A stretch of DNA of 44,691 bases from Plectonema cf. radiosum LEGE 06105 (GTDB taxonomy: Bacteria > Cyanobacteriota > Cyanobacteriia > Cyanobacteriales > Nostocaceae): NCBI RefSeq assembly GCF_015207665.1, contig NZ_JADEWL010000049.1, positions 1-44,691 of the forward strand. Direction: 5' to 3'. Shown one piece after another: positions 18,467 through 28,713 of this stretch (positions are counted from its first letter, which is position 1; each line of letters begins with the position of its first letter). The notes under the pieces are model-generated. The model was not told where the DNA came from, ran no database searches, and was given only the letters and a program-made list of their open reading frames with translations. The position numbers and the translations under genes are program-made.

Positions 18467-19177
18467 CTAACCACTAACAACACTCAAATCATCAGCAGTT
18501 AAATTTGAATGAATAACTTCACCATCGCGAAACCAAACAATCCGCCGTGTTTGACGTGCAACTTCAGGTTCATGAGTTACCATTACCACTGTGATTCCCG
18601 TACTATTAAGTTCAGTAAAAATATCTAATACTTCTTGAGTTGTGCGAGAATCAAGAGCGCCGGTAGGTTCGTCGGCTAGGAGTACAACCGGACGATTAAC
18701 AATAGCACGGGCGATCGCCACACGTTGCTGTTGTCCCCCCGATAGTTGATTGGGTTTATTATTCAAGCGATTTTCTAAACCAACTCGTTTTAACGCTTCA
18801 ATTGCCCTATCTCGTCTTTCAGTATTGCCTACATTAGCATAAAGCATCGGTAGCATAACGTTTTCTAACGCTGTGAGTTGCTGTAATAAGTGAAATTGTT
18901 GAAAGACAAAACCTAGTTTTTTATTGCGAATATGTGCCAATTGGGTATCATCCATTTGTGCCACATCTACGTTATCTAAATAATACTTTCCTGATGTGGG
19001 ACGGTCTAAACAACCGATAATATTCATTGCTGTAGATTTACCAGAACCACTTGGTCCCATAATCGAACAATATTCGCCTTCTTCTATAGTTAGATCCACA
19101 TCCCACAGCGCTTTGACTTCCGTTTCTCCACTACCATAAATTTTAAAAATATCTTCTAAGCGAATTATATTAGCCAT
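18467..19177 (-). CDS. MacB-type ABC transporter ATP-binding protein
   Basis: ATPase of the MacB/LolD group, 236 residues. Walker [10 protein letters not shown] (about residue 41), Q-loop FVFQQFHLL, signature LSGGQQQR, Walker [14 protein letters not shown] and H-loop VTHEPE are all intact. It sits last in a minus-strand set adaptor-permease-ATPase (22184 to 18467), the MacAB type of efflux or envelope-transport machine that works with a TolC-like channel. The gap to the permease (222 bp) contains repeats and a GCCCC...GGGGC hairpin. The substrate cannot be read from sequence. Confidence 0.9.
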   Translation of the reverse strand: MANIIRLEDIFKIYGSGETEVKALWDVDLTIEEGEYCSIMGPSGSGKSTAMNIIGCLDRPTSGKYYLDNVDVAQMDDTQLAHIRNKKLGFVFQQFHLLQQLTALENVMLPMLYANVGNTERRDRAIEALKRVGLENRLNNKPNQLSGGQQQRVAIARAIVNRPVVLLADEPTGALDSRTTQEVLDIFTELNSTGITVVMVTHEPEVARQTRRIVWFRDGEVIHSNLTADDLSVVSG

Positions 19178-19292
19178 TTCAATTTTAGATTTTAAATTTT
19201 AGATTTTGGATTGAGGAAGCAAAATTATTCACCGGGTAAATTTTTAAGGTCCGAAGCCCCCGGATTTATCCGTGGATTATGCCATGCACGAA

Positions 19293-19396
19293 GCCCCTAA
19301 ATTCAATTTATGGGGCATTAATTACGAATTACGAATTACGAATTACGAATTATACTCACCTTTAACCTTTAACCTTTAACCTTTAACCTTTAACCT
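19293..19396. repeat. Hairpin, ATTACGA and CCTTTAA repeats between ATPase and permease genes
   Basis: A near-perfect palindrome GCCCCTAAATT/AATTTATGGGGC (19293-19316) is followed by about four ATTACGA heptamers (19320-19350) and about five CCTTTAA heptamers (19361-19396). Three repeat types lie back to back inside an apparent operon. The hairpin could attenuate readthrough from the permease gene to the ATPase gene. Confidence 0.75.
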
Positions 19397-19399
19397 GAT

Positions 19400-20620
19400 T
19401 TAAGCGCTTCTCAAAGCAACAATTGGATCGAGTTTAGCAGCACGGCGTGCGGGAACTACGCCGAAGAATAAACCGATCGCGCCAGAAACTCCAACAGCGG
19501 AAAGGATTGCAACAGTTGAGATTCCGGCTTCTAAAGGGGTAACAGCTGCTACTAAAAAAATGCCACTAACACCAACCGCAGTACCAATTAAACCACCAGC
19601 CGCCGAAACAATTACTGCTTCAATCATGAACTGTAATAAAATATCTTGTTGGGTTGCACCAATTGCTTTTCGCAGTCCGATTTCTTGAGTACGTTCGGTG
19701 ACAGAAACCAGCATGATATTCATGATACCAATGCCACCGACAAACAAGGAAATACCTGCAATTGCAGCCAGCATAATTGTCAATGCGCCGGTTATTTGTC
19801 CGACTGTAGCTTGAGCATCTTTTTGAGAACGCACGGTAAAATCATCTTCACCAGTTATTTTGTGCCGTAGACGCAATAAATTTTTCATTTGAAACTCGGC
19901 TGCGTCTACACTATCGTTATTAATTGCAGAGACTACAAGGTAATCTAAGGCAATACCGTAGGGAGAATTTTTTCCTACAAGTCGGTTTGCTGAAGTTGTG
20001 ATTGGTATTAATGCAGCCTCATCGTAATTAGCACCACCCAATCCCGAACCTTTACCTTCTAATGTTCCAATAATTTGAAAGCTGGTATTTTTAATTCGCA
20101 ATTGTTTTCCTAAAGGATTAACGCTGCCGAAAAGTTTTTCTGCTAAATCCGCACCCAGTACAACTACTTGATTGCTGCGTTTGATATCTATTTCATTAAA
20201 AAAGCGTCCTTTAGCAAGTTGAAAATCCCGTACCAGCGGAAAACCCGGAGTCGTGCCAATTATATTTACATCAGTATTTCTATTGCCATAAGTCACCACA
20301 TACCTGCGATTTAACTCCGGTGCAACTCCCGCAATTGTTGGAACTTGAGTTGCAATAGCTTGAGCATCTTCCAACACCAAGGTTTTAGGAATCTCAAAGG
20401 TAATCCGTTGAGTTTCTTGATTCCCTGGAATTACAAATAATACATTGGGTCCGAGAGATTCCAACTGTTTATTAACAAATTTTTGTCCTCCTTCACCAAT
20501 ACCAATCATCGCAATTACCGAAGCATTACCGATAACAATGCCTAACATAGTAAGAGCGCTACGCAATTTATTTGATAGCAGGGTTGTACCCGCCATTTGT
20601 ACACTTTCTACAAAGTTCAT
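19400..20620 (-). CDS. MacB-type ABC transporter permease
   Basis: Inner-membrane permease of 406 residues with the MacB layout: an N-terminal transmembrane helix (LRSALTMLGIVIGNASVIAM), a large periplasmic MacB_PCD domain (about 50-270) and three C-terminal helices of the FtsX domain (LAAIAGISLFVGGIGIMNIM; VTERTQEIGLRKAIGA; a last helix ending in PARRAAKLDPIVALRSA). The EIGLRKAIGA coupling helix is the classic contact with the ATPase. It is the middle gene of the three-gene exporter. Confidence 0.92.
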   Translation of the reverse strand: MNFVESVQMAGTTLLSNKLRSALTMLGIVIGNASVIAMIGIGEGGQKFVNKQLESLGPNVLFVIPGNQETQRITFEIPKTLVLEDAQAIATQVPTIAGVAPELNRRYVVTYGNRNTDVNIIGTTPGFPLVRDFQLAKGRFFNEIDIKRSNQVVVLGADLAEKLFGSVNPLGKQLRIKNTSFQIIGTLEGKGSGLGGANYDEAALIPITTSANRLVGKNSPYGIALDYLVVSAINNDSVDAAEFQMKNLLRLRHKITGEDDFTVRSQKDAQATVGQITGALTIMLAAIAGISLFVGGIGIMNIMLVSVTERTQEIGLRKAIGATQQDILLQFMIEAVIVSAAGGLIGTAVGVSGIFLVAAVTPLEAGISTVAILSAVGVSGAIGLFFGVVPARRAAKLDPIVALRSA

Positions 20621-20622
20621 CT

Positions 20623-20700
20623 GTTAAGGTTAAAGGTTAAAGGTTAAAGGTTAAAGGTCAAAAGTTAAAGGTTAAAGGTTAGAAATTCCTAACTCCTAAC
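20623..20700. repeat. GGTTAAA heptamer repeats
   Basis: Seven or so copies of AAAGGTT in the gap between the adaptor and permease genes, followed by CCTAACT repeats (20689-20714). Same STRR class as at 51, on the opposite strand. Confidence 0.9.
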
Positions 20701-20717
20701 TCCTAACTCTTAACTTA

Positions 20718-22184
20718 TTACTCACTCTGTTCTTGTAGCTTTTTCTGGATTTTGTAGTCATTGGGAGGGCTGGTAAAAATGCGATCGCCAATTTGCAATC
20801 CTTCTAATACTTGGGTTTCATTTCCTACTTGAGAGCCGATTGTAACTTTACGAAATTGTGCTTTGTTGTTTTTATCGGGTGCTAAAACGCCTGTTTCACC
20901 TTTTTCTGTGACGATAGTAACTGTTGGCACCCATAAGGCTTGTACATCATCGCCTAAAAAAGTCAAGTTTACGTTTAAACCGGAAAGCAGTTTGTCTTTT
21001 CCTGTATTAATTGCAACTCGTACTTGAAACAATGTTACACCTTGTTCGTTGACAGCTTCCGGAGCAATCAAACGCACTTCTCCTTTAAAAACTTGGTCGG
21101 GATAAGCATCGGCTACGATGTCTACTTGTTGCCCTACTTTGATTTTGCCGATGTCCGCTTCCGGGACATTTGCTAATACTTCTAATCCCCGCGCTAAGGC
21201 AACTACGGAACTTGATGTGGCTGATGCGCTGGTCGAAGCGGAAGTAGTTGGTGTAACAAATGCCCCCACATTGGCAAACTTTTGCGTGATAATACCTGAA
21301 AAAGGAGCGCGAATAATTGTATTATCTAAATTTACTTGCTCGGTTTTGAGTTGTGCTTGTGCTGCGCTAACACCTGCTGCTGCTTGAGCAATTTCTTCGG
21401 GACGGGAACCACTTTCTAATAATTGTAATTGAGCGCGTGCTTCTGCGACAGCTGCTTGAAGTCTGGTGATTTCTTCAGCACGACTACCGCTTTGAAGTAA
21501 AGCTAATCTTTTTTGGGCTTCGAGTAAGTTTGCTTGAGCGGTTTTATCTTCGCTAACAAATTGGTCTAAATCGTCTTTTTTTACTGCTCCTTGATTGTAT
21601 AAGCTGCGGTAACGTCTAACTCTTTCGTTAGTCAAATCAACTCTGGCAATAGCAGCATCTACCTGTGCTTGTGAAGCGGCAATTTCTTGGGGACGATTTC
21701 CGGAAGTTGCTGCGGCTAGTTGTGCTTGGGCTTGTGCTAAACGGGCTTTGGCTTGACTAATTTCTTGGGGACGAGAACCAGCTTTAGCTTGGTCTAATTT
21801 TGCTTGAGCTTGTGTTAAGTTAGCGCGAGCTTGTAGAATTCTTGCCTGAATATCTGCACTATCCATTGTGGCGATAATTTGCCCGATTTTTACGGTGTCG
21901 CCTTGTTCTACATATAATTGGGTTACTGTGCCGGGGTTTTTTGGGCTAATGTTCACGTTTTGAACTGGCACAATTTTACCGCTAGCATTCAGAATAATGG
22001 TAACTTTCTTTTCTTCTACAAGAGTAGTAAGTTGTGTGATGTCCTGTTTGTTTTTTGCTCGATCAATAAAAATATAGGTAGTAGTTGCGCCCACAACTAC
22101 AATCCCCGCTGCGAACAGAGCAACAAGCCAGCGAGGTAATCCTTTCACTTTGCCGATTAGGGGAATTTCTATGGGTGTAGCCAT
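20718..22184 (-). CDS. MacA/HlyD-type periplasmic adaptor
   Basis: Membrane-fusion protein of 488 residues. One N-terminal transmembrane helix (WLVALFAAGIVVVGATTTYIF, about 19-39), a lipoyl half-domain (VEQGDTVKIGQIIATMD), a long helical hairpin with four GSRPQEI/GNRPQEI/GSRAEEI-type repeats (about 125-285), then the second lipoyl half (IIRAPFSGIITQKFANVGAFV) and a beta-barrel domain. A Ser/Thr/Ala-rich insertion (TPTTSASTSASATSSSV) lies after the second lipoyl half, as in other cyanobacterial MacA-like proteins. First gene of the exporter operon. Confidence 0.92.
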   Translation of the reverse strand: MATPIEIPLIGKVKGLPRWLVALFAAGIVVVGATTTYIFIDRAKNKQDITQLTTLVEEKKVTIILNASGKIVPVQNVNISPKNPGTVTQLYVEQGDTVKIGQIIATMDSADIQARILQARANLTQAQAKLDQAKAGSRPQEISQAKARLAQAQAQLAAATSGNRPQEIAASQAQVDAAIARVDLTNERVRRYRSLYNQGAVKKDDLDQFVSEDKTAQANLLEAQKRLALLQSGSRAEEITRLQAAVAEARAQLQLLESGSRPEEIAQAAAGVSAAQAQLKTEQVNLDNTIIRAPFSGIITQKFANVGAFVTPTTSASTSASATSSSVVALARGLEVLANVPEADIGKIKVGQQVDIVADAYPDQVFKGEVRLIAPEAVNEQGVTLFQVRVAINTGKDKLLSGLNVNLTFLGDDVQALWVPTVTIVTEKGETGVLAPDKNNKAQFRKVTIGSQVGNETQVLEGLQIGDRIFTSPPNDYKIQKKLQEQSE

Positions 22185-22477
22185 AACAGCAGCGACAAAA
22201 ATTGTGTCATAGATTGGGTAAGGTAGAGTGGAACGTGCAATAGGGAACCGATAGCAGACAGGATTTTACCGTTAAGATATTTTGTTTAAAGGGTGTATAG
22301 CAATATCCAACAATCTACCTTCGCGCAAGGGGTTTTATACCAAATTAAAAAGTTAAAAATCAGTTCTCTTGTATTTGTTTAACTTTTTTAATAGTAGCCT
22401 TTTCAACTTGCATATGACTTTACCTTTTGGGGTGACTTTAGTCATGATTGATTAGTTTTATTGTATAAGTAACCAAA

Positions 22478-23500
22478 ATGTGGGATGCGGAACAAATGAC
22501 CCCTATAGAAAGACAAATCACTGAAACATTTAGCTGTCATCAACAGCCCAGATGGTTTAAGCTATCTGAAAGATTCCTTAATTTGTGCCAAAAAGGCGGT
22601 AGTGTGCCTAAACGAGTTGGATTAATTTCTGTTCTATTTTTCTGTAGCTTTTTGAGCGTGTCTCCTCAAAGAGTTAACGCTCAAGCATTATTACCTCATA
22701 CCGTGCAACTTGATGCCGCAAAGTTAGAACAACAAGGTTTGCTTTTAGCCCAGGAAGCTGCACAACTTGCACAATTTCAGCAGTTCGACTTGGCAATGCC
22801 CCGCGCAAGGCTGGCGACTCAACTTGCTCCCAACAATGACAAAGTATGGTTTCTTTTGGGGGGATTATATTTACAATCCAGAGAGCTTGATCAAGCAATT
22901 ACTTCTTTACAAAAGGCACAAAGTCTTAATCCTAAAAATGCCGAGACTTATTTTGCTTTAGGTTCTGCTTATTTTCAACAGGAAAAATATCAATCAGCAA
23001 TTGTTCAATATCAAGCAGGCTTAAAAATAAAACCCAATGATCCAGAAGGGTTATTTGATTTAGGCAACGCTTACTATATGCTTGGTCAATTGCCCCAAGC
23101 TATTAGCGAGTACAAAAAATCTATTGCTAACAAGCAAGATTTTTGGCCTGCGACTAACAATATTGGATTAATTTTTTATGAACAAGGCGATATCAGCGGT
23201 GCTATAAATCAATGGCAACAAGCTATTACTAAAGCCAACAGCGCCAAACAACCAGCCGCCGAGCCTCAACTAGCATTAGCCGTTGCCTTATATACTAGAG
23301 GCGACAAAAGCGATCGCCAAAGGGGTTTAGCAATGGGAGAAGCTGCACTCAAACTCGATGAACGCTATGCTAATTTAGATTTCCTTAAAGAAAATCTTTG
23401 GGGTAATCGTTTATTATCCGATACCAAAAAATTCTTAGAATTACCGAGTATCCAAGCTGCATTGAACGGACAATCTCTCTCCCAACCCGCTGGACAATAG
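22478..23500 (+). CDS. Tetratricopeptide-repeat protein with N-terminal membrane segment
   Basis: A 340-residue protein. A hydrophobic segment (VGLISVLFFCSFLSVSP, about 48-65) followed by NAQA looks like a signal peptide or anchor behind a 45-residue cytosolic tail; a start at the second Met (22496) would shorten the tail. From about 85 to 260 there are at least four TPR units (for example AETYFALGSAYFQQEKYQSA and PEGLFDLGNAYYMLGQLPQA). TPR proteins are scaffolds; this one would face the lumen or periplasm if the signal works. No neighbour suggests its partner. It is divergent from the exporter operon across 293 bp. Confidence 0.85.
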   Translation: MWDAEQMTPIERQITETFSCHQQPRWFKLSERFLNLCQKGGSVPKRVGLISVLFFCSFLSVSPQRVNAQALLPHTVQLDAAKLEQQGLLLAQEAAQLAQFQQFDLAMPRARLATQLAPNNDKVWFLLGGLYLQSRELDQAITSLQKAQSLNPKNAETYFALGSAYFQQEKYQSAIVQYQAGLKIKPNDPEGLFDLGNAYYMLGQLPQAISEYKKSIANKQDFWPATNNIGLIFYEQGDISGAINQWQQAITKANSAKQPAAEPQLALAVALYTRGDKSDRQRGLAMGEAALKLDERYANLDFLKENLWGNRLLSDTKKFLELPSIQAALNGQSLSQPAGQ

Positions 23501-23682
23501 TTTTTTACTTGGATAATTTTAATAGCGGGCAAGGTATTATTTTTATCTTTAACGGGCTGGCTTGCTATTAATCTTTCCCCAGGCTATTGCTTAAAAGTAC
23601 ACCTATATAGTACACCTATATTATCAATGGAAGCAGTAGCCCAGCTTAATTGATGGGCGACTGTTACCTTGTAGAGTTGTTT

Positions 23683-24093
23683 TTAAGAAGCGTTATTGTC
23701 TTTGGGTAGTAGGGCGATGATTTGGTCAACAAACTGTTGATGATCCACCACGGGTTTGGAAATATAACCATCAGCACCACTTTGCCGCAAAAAGCTTTCG
23801 CGATCGCCTTCCATCGCGTGAGCAGTGACCAAAATAATCGGTAATGTCGCTGTTTGAGGATCAGATTTTAACATTTGTGTAATTTTGATACCATCAACAG
23901 ATTTACCTTGGTAAACGCTTCTAGAAAGAGAAACATCCATTAAAATAATGTCTGCTTCTTTGGCTTGAGCAATTTTGATTACTTCGTCTACATTTTCAGT
24001 GTGTTTAACATCTAAACCTCCGCGTTTGGTTAAAATTTTGGAAAACACACGAGCATTAACAAGATCGTCTTCGACAATCAAAACAGTTTTCAT
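23683..24093 (-). CDS. Stand-alone receiver-domain response regulator
   Basis: A single CheY-like receiver without an output domain. I chose the ATG at 24093 because it gives MKTVLIVEDD, the normal receiver start; an upstream in-frame ATG at 24147 would add 18 poorly conserved residues. Acidic pocket Asp9-Asp10, phospho-acceptor Asp53 (ILMDVSLS), Thr90 (LVTAHAM) and Lys113 (YISKPV) are all present. A short loop after Asp53 (SRSVYQGKSVDG) is longer than in CheY and is typical of a cyanobacterial subgroup. No histidine kinase is adjacent. It is divergent from gyrA. Confidence 0.88.
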   Translation of the reverse strand: MKTVLIVEDDLVNARVFSKILTKRGGLDVKHTENVDEVIKIAQAKEADIILMDVSLSRSVYQGKSVDGIKITQMLKSDPQTATLPIILVTAHAMEGDRESFLRQSGADGYISKPVVDHQQFVDQIIALLPKDNNAS

Positions 24094-24183
24094 GAGGATC
24101 GATCGGACTCTTAATATGTCAAGGGGATAGACGATTGAAGATAGCACGATTTACGCCGTGTCTACATTCAAAAAATCAAATTG

Positions 24184-24203
24184 TATCCTTGTCAACAAGG
24201 ATA
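24184..24203. promoter_or_regulatory. Palindrome between receiver and gyrA genes
   Basis: TATCCTTG and CAAGGATA form perfect 8-bp arms around a 4-base loop, about 130 bases before the gyrA ATG and 90 bases before the divergent receiver gene. There is no T-run, so an operator or leader hairpin is more likely than a terminator. Function unknown. Confidence 0.35.
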
Positions 24204-24333
24204 ATACTACCGAAGCAGCAAGACATAAATATCAAGATTTTATGACCAAGAGCATTTCATCCGTTATAAGTAAGATTACTGCTCTCCGACGTTACGGCAA
24301 TCTAAGTGTAGTTCAAGTTCAGGGAAAAAACTC

Positions 24334-26862
24334 ATGGCAAAACAGTTAAACCTTCTCTCTACGGGACAGGTAATCACCACAGCCTTGCATACGGAAATGC
24401 AAAGGTCTTATCTCGAATATGCCATGAGTGTAATTGTGGGGCGGGCGCTACCGGATGTACGCGATGGCTTAAAGCCGGTGCATCGCCGGATTTTGTACGC
24501 TATGCACGAACTCGGCTTAACTCCCGATCGACCTTACCGAAAATGCGCTCGTGTAGTAGGTGACGTGTTGGGTAAATATCACCCCCACGGAGACCAATCG
24601 GTTTATGATGCTTTAGTGCGTTTAGTACAGTCCTTTTCTTGCCGTTATCCTTTGTTGGGAGGACACGGCAACTTTGGTAGTGTAGATAACGACCCACCGG
24701 CGGCAATGCGCTACACTGAAACACGTCTGGCACCGATTAGCCATGAAGGAATGCTCGCGGAAATTGGCGAAGAAACAGTAGAATTTATCGGTAACTTTGA
24801 TAATTCTCAGCAGGAACCAACAGTTTTACCCGCACAGTTACCGTTTTTGTTACTCAATGGTTGTGCCGGAATTGCTGTGGGAATGGCTACCAATATTCCA
24901 CCTCATAATTTAGGTGAAGTGGTGGATGGGTTGATTGCCTTGATTGATAACCCCGAACTTTCTGACGAAAAATTATTTAAACTTATACCAGGACCTGACT
25001 TTCCTACTGGTGGAGAAATTGTTGGCAAAGATGGTATTCATGAAGCATACACCACTGGTAAAGGTGGTATTTTGCTGCGGGGGGTTGCCAGGATTGAAGA
25101 AGTTCCCACAGGACGAGGAAACAAACGACGCACCGCGATTGTAGTCACAGAATTGCCTTATCAAGTGAATAAGGCAGGTTGGATTGAAAAAGTCGCTGAT
25201 TTAGTTAATCAAGGGAGATTAACCGGAATTAGTGATATCCGCGATGAAAGCGATCGCGATGGGATGCGGGTGGTAATTGAGTTAAAGCGTGATGCTGTTC
25301 CAGAAGAACTGCTGTACCATTTGTTTCATCAGACGGCGCTGCAAACTAATTTTGGGGCTATTCTTTTAGGGATAGTTGACGGACAACCGCGTCAATTGAG
25401 TTTGCGTCAACTGCTGCAAGAGTTTTTGGATTTTCGCGAGCAAACTCTCAATCGTCGCTACTCTTATGAATTAGGTAAAGCAGAAAATCGGCTGCACATA
25501 GTATCCGGTTTGCTTGCAGCACTTTCTCAAGTCGATCAAGTGATTGAGATTTTGCGACAAGCTGCCGATGGTTCCACAGCCAAAGTTAGTCTTGTAAGTA
25601 CATTGGGGTTGAGTGAGATACAGGCAGATGAAATTTTGGCGATGCCAATGCGACGACTCACTGGTATGGAGCGACAAAAATTACAGCAAGAGTTCGAGGA
25701 ACTTGAAGAAAGAATTAATACGTTACGTAAATTACTCGACGATAGAAAAGAATTACTTAAAAGTTTAAAAAAAGATTTGCGGAGTTTAAAACGCTCTTAT
25801 AACGATGAGCGACGCAGCAAATTTATAGAAAAACCCGATAATAAAGCATTTGCCAAACAGAAAAATAAAAGTGACGAAAAAGATCAAAGTACTAAATCTA
25901 AAAGTCAGAGTCCACCAATACAGGTACCTGTTGAAGATGTGGTATTAGAATTTTCTCAGCGCGGCTACGTGCGACGAACTAGTTTATCTTCTAAAAGATC
26001 AAAATCTGATAGCGGAATTCCAGATTATGATTTTATTATTCAAGCTTCGGAAACTAATACTCACAAAGACCTATTAGTTGTAACTAGCGGCGGTAAAATG
26101 TACCCGTTACAAGTAGGAGATATTCCTGCCACAACTGCTGGGCGGGGAGCGCGGGGAACACCATTAATAACTTTGCTGACATCAACTGCTCAGAGCCAAG
26201 CTGAATCTATTGTTGGTCGTCTTGTAATTCCAGAAAATTCAACCAATACAGATGTAGTTCTTTTAACGAAACAAGGACGTATCAAGCGTTTGCCTATAGA
26301 AGAATTGACTAATATCAGCCGTCGTGGAGTTACTATTCTAAAACTCAAGGATGATGACGAACTTTTATCAACTCACTTTGTCAACAGCGGCGAACGTTTA
26401 GTTTTAGCCAGTTCTGGTGGAAGAATAGTTTATTTTGAAGTCAATGACGCACAACTTCCTTATATGGGACGCACTGCTGTCGGTTTACAAGCGCTGCGCG
26501 TAGGTAAACAACATCAAATGGTTGGCTGTGTGACTTTGAGTAAAAACTCTCATTTATTGCTAGTTACTCAAGAAGGATATGCTAAACAACTTGATGCAAG
26601 TAAATTCAAATTAGCCAATCGCGGTGATCTAGGCGCTCAAGTTGTTAAATTTTCTGTTGCAACTGACAATCTTGCGGGTATTGCTTTAGTCAAACCGGAA
26701 ACTGAAATCGCCCTCGTCACCAGCAATCAACGAGTAATACGTCTGAATGGAGAAAGTGTACCTGTACTGAATAAAAATGATTGGGGCAAAAAGGTTGTAG
26801 AACTCAACCGCGATGAAACAATTGTCACTGTTAATGAAGTTGCAATTGAAAATAATTCCTAG
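24334..26862 (+). CDS. gyrA: DNA gyrase subunit A
   Basis: Type IIA topoisomerase breakage-reunion subunit of 842 residues. Conserved opening [29 protein letters not shown], catalytic Tyr127 in PAAMRYTE, and the winged-helix region [14 protein letters not shown]. Gln88 and Asp92 correspond to E. coli Ser83 and Asp87 of the quinolone-determining region. After a coiled coil (about 440-500) a Lys/Ser-rich linker (about 500-530) joins a six-bladed C-terminal domain. The GyrA-box position reads AGRGARG rather than the classic QRRGGKG, so a topoisomerase IV-like second paralogue cannot be excluded. gyrB is 3.7 kb away on the other strand. Confidence 0.9.
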   Translation: MAKQLNLLSTGQVITTALHTEMQRSYLEYAMSVIVGRALPDVRDGLKPVHRRILYAMHELGLTPDRPYRKCARVVGDVLGKYHPHGDQSVYDALVRLVQSFSCRYPLLGGHGNFGSVDNDPPAAMRYTETRLAPISHEGMLAEIGEETVEFIGNFDNSQQEPTVLPAQLPFLLLNGCAGIAVGMATNIPPHNLGEVVDGLIALIDNPELSDEKLFKLIPGPDFPTGGEIVGKDGIHEAYTTGKGGILLRGVARIEEVPTGRGNKRRTAIVVTELPYQVNKAGWIEKVADLVNQGRLTGISDIRDESDRDGMRVVIELKRDAVPEELLYHLFHQTALQTNFGAILLGIVDGQPRQLSLRQLLQEFLDFREQTLNRRYSYELGKAENRLHIVSGLLAALSQVDQVIEILRQAADGSTAKVSLVSTLGLSEIQADEILAMPMRRLTGMERQKLQQEFEELEERINTLRKLLDDRKELLKSLKKDLRSLKRSYNDERRSKFIEKPDNKAFAKQKNKSDEKDQSTKSKSQSPPIQVPVEDVVLEFSQRGYVRRTSLSSKRSKSDSGIPDYDFIIQASETNTHKDLLVVTSGGKMYPLQVGDIPATTAGRGARGTPLITLLTSTAQSQAESIVGRLVIPENSTNTDVVLLTKQGRIKRLPIEELTNISRRGVTILKLKDDDELLSTHFVNSGERLVLASSGGRIVYFEVNDAQLPYMGRTAVGLQALRVGKQHQMVGCVTLSKNSHLLLVTQEGYAKQLDASKFKLANRGDLGAQVVKFSVATDNLAGIALVKPETEIALVTSNQRVIRLNGESVPVLNKNDWGKKVVELNRDETIVTVNEVAIENNS

Positions 26863-27160
26863 TGGTCTGCCACACAATGTTGGATGACAATTAGGGAGCT
26901 AGAAGCCACCAGCGACCTTTTCGGGTCGCACTACCTCTACCGCTCAAAACTTATGTGGTCAAGTACTACTAGTCTTTTTCATTTATTCTGACGGGTTCAT
27001 TTATCCGCGAAACCATGTAGAGACGCAAAATTTCGCGTCTCTACAACCTCGCATAATTAATGAAATGTTGATTTTTATATCATCAAAAATTATTAAAGTC
27101 TAGCTTTGTAACATTTTTGTTTGAAAATGTTGCAAATATTAAAATATTTGCTATATTTAA
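26863..27160. other. Intergenic region after gyrA with two hairpins and a HLIP promoter
   Basis: It holds the hairpin GCGACC/GGTCGC (26912-26929) without a T-run, and the palindrome TGTAGAGACGC/GCGTCTCTACA (27016-27026 and 27035-27045) of the dispersed GAGACG family. A plausible sigma-70 promoter lies at TTGCAA (27130-27135), 16 bases, TATATT (27152-27157), just before the HLR1 site. Confidence 0.6.
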
Positions 27161-27178
27161 GTTACAAAAGGTTACAAA
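27161..27178 (+). promoter_or_regulatory. HLR1 element (putative RpaB site) upstream of HLIP
   Basis: GTTACAAA-AG-GTTACAAA is a perfect match to the high-light regulatory 1 consensus, (G/T)TTACA(T/A)(T/A) twice with a 2-base gap. RpaB binds HLR1 in cyanobacteria and represses or activates high-light genes depending on position. Here it lies just downstream of a likely -10 (27152-27157), which favours repression under low light and release under high light. Confidence 0.8.
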
Positions 27179-27207
27179 CATTAGGAACTCAGTTCGGAGT
27201 AGTAATT

Positions 27208-27387
27208 ATGGCAAACTCAACTAAAATACCTGTTGCAACAACTGAAGATCGTAATGCTTGGCGTTGGGGTTTTACTCCTCAAGCGGAAATTTGGAACGGT
27301 CGTTTAGCGATGATTGGCTTTGTCGCTGCTGCGTTAATTGAACTTTTTTCCGGTAAAGGCTTTTTGCATTTCTGGGGTATTCTGTAA
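27208..27387 (+). CDS. hli: High-light-inducible protein (one-helix CAB-like)
   Basis: A 59-residue single-helix Lhc-like protein of the thylakoid membrane that binds chlorophyll and carotenoid and dissipates excess energy or helps photosystem II assembly. The motif [20 protein letters not shown] (Glu27, Asn30, Arg32) is the CAB signature. I use the ATG at 27208, preceded by GGAG, because the longer frame from 27121 would run across the promoter and HLR1 site. It ends in a strong hairpin terminator. Monocistronic. Confidence 0.92.
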   Translation: MANSTKIPVATTEDRNAWRWGFTPQAEIWNGRLAMIGFVAAALIELFSGKGFLHFWGIL

Positions 27388-27443
27388 ATTTTAAGACCCA
27401 CTTTATCGAAATTTTAAGTTTTAAATTTAACCTAATTAAAAAT

Positions 27444-27481
27444 AAAGACCTGGGAAATACTTAGTAATCCCAGGTCTTTTT
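27444..27481. terminator. Bidirectional intrinsic terminator between HLIP and sigA
   Basis: AAAGACCTGGGA (27444-27455) pairs perfectly with TCCCAGGTCTTT (27468-27479), with T residues on one side and A residues on the other. It lies between the HLIP gene and the convergent sigA gene and can serve both. Confidence 0.9.
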
Positions 27482-27534
27482 ATGGTAGTTTGCCAAAAGT
27501 TACTAATGACAAACTACTCAATGCAAATAATTTA

Positions 27535-28713
27535 CTAGCGAATATATTCTTTCAGAACGCTATTACGATTGGGGTGACGCAACTTACGAAGTGCTTTTGC
27601 CTCAATTTGACGAATACGTTCGCGAGTAACGTTAAAAATTTGTCCAATTTCTTCAAGAGTTTTCATCCGACCATCATCTAAACCATAGCGTAGTCTGAGA
27701 ACATCGCGTTCGCGAGGACTCAAACTATCTAAGACTTTTTCGAGGTCTTCGCGTAGTAAACTCTTGGAAACTTGGTCTTCAGGTGTTTCACCGTCTGACT
27801 CAATAAAATCACCCAAACGGGAATCTTCTTCTTTACCGATGGGAGTTTCTAAAGATATTGGTAGCTGAGCGGATTTGGCGATAAATCTCAGCTTTTCAAT
27901 AGTCATCTCCATGCGAGTAGCTATTTCTTCTTCTGTGGGTTTGCGTCCCATTTCTTGAGAAAGTAGCTTGGTAGTTTTCTTAATGCGAGAGATGGTTTCA
28001 TACAGGTGAACTGGTAGACGAATCGTCCGAGATTGATCGGCGATCGCCCGAGTAATAGCCTGACGAATCCACCATGTAGCGTAAGTAGAAAACTTATAAC
28101 CTTTTTCGTGGTCGAACTTTTCAGCAGCACGAATCAAACCGAGACTACCTTCCTGAATCAAATCTTGGAAAGACAATCCACGATTCATGTATTTCTTAGC
28201 AATCGAAACTACAAGGCGCAGGTTAGATTGAACCATTTTATCTTTCGCCCTACGTCCTATATGAAGGCGATAGCGAAATTGCGGCAAAGGTAGCTGTACG
28301 GCTTCTGCCCATTCGATGTCTCTAGGTTCGCGTTCGAGCTGCTGCAAGAGTCTTTCGCGCACTCTTTCTAATTCGAGCAAATCAGCAATTTTACGTGCCA
28401 ATTCAATTTCTTCATCTGCTCTTAGAAGGCGAATTCTACCAATTTCCTGTAAATACAGGCGAATAGAATCTTCGGTGTAGTGCTTTTTCTTCGCTTGCGT
28501 CCGACGACGACCTTTAGCAGCTTTTCCAGCCTTGGCTACGTCAGCAGACTGAGTTTCGCTAAATTCTTCCTCTAATTCGCCTTCATTGATAAGTAAATCT
28601 TCTTCTTCTTCTTCTTCTTCTTCGATTAAGAGTTCTAACTCCATCTCGGGCTGATTTATCACTCCTAGGTTAGGTTGATAAATATTTTCGAGTACGTTGT
28701 TAGCCTGGTTCAT
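27535..28713 (-). CDS. sigA: Principal RNA polymerase sigma factor (group 1, RpoD/SigA)
   Basis: Housekeeping sigma-70 of 392 residues. After an acidic N-terminus (EEEEEEEED, encoded by a GAA/GAG run) come region 1.2 ([16 protein letters not shown]), region 2 ([25 protein letters not shown] and [19 protein letters not shown]), region 3 and region 4.2 ([20 protein letters not shown]). The length and the [16 protein letters not shown] end match cyanobacterial SigA. The conserved [11 protein letters not shown] identifies group 1/2; the acidic tail and length favour group 1. A long upstream region probably carries several promoters. Confidence 0.93.
   Translation of the reverse strand: MNQANNVLENIYQPNLGVINQPEMELELLIEEEEEEEEDLLINEGELEEEFSETQSADVAKAGKAAKGRRRTQAKKKHYTEDSIRLYLQEIGRIRLLRADEEIELARKIADLLELERVRERLLQQLEREPRDIEWAEAVQLPLPQFRYRLHIGRRAKDKMVQSNLRLVVSIAKKYMNRGLSFQDLIQEGSLGLIRAAEKFDHEKGYKFSTYATWWIRQAITRAIADQSRTIRLPVHLYETISRIKKTTKLLSQEMGRKPTEEEIATRMEMTIEKLRFIAKSAQLPISLETPIGKEEDSRLGDFIESDGETPEDQVSKSLLREDLEKVLDSLSPRERDVLRLRYGLDDGRMKTLEEIGQIFNVTRERIRQIEAKALRKLRHPNRNSVLKEYIR

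Noticed and set aside
27121-27387. 88-residue version of the HLIP
   Set aside because: The extra 29 residues would be translated from the promoter and HLR1 site; the ATG at 27208 has a GGAG upstream and gives a normal HLIP length.
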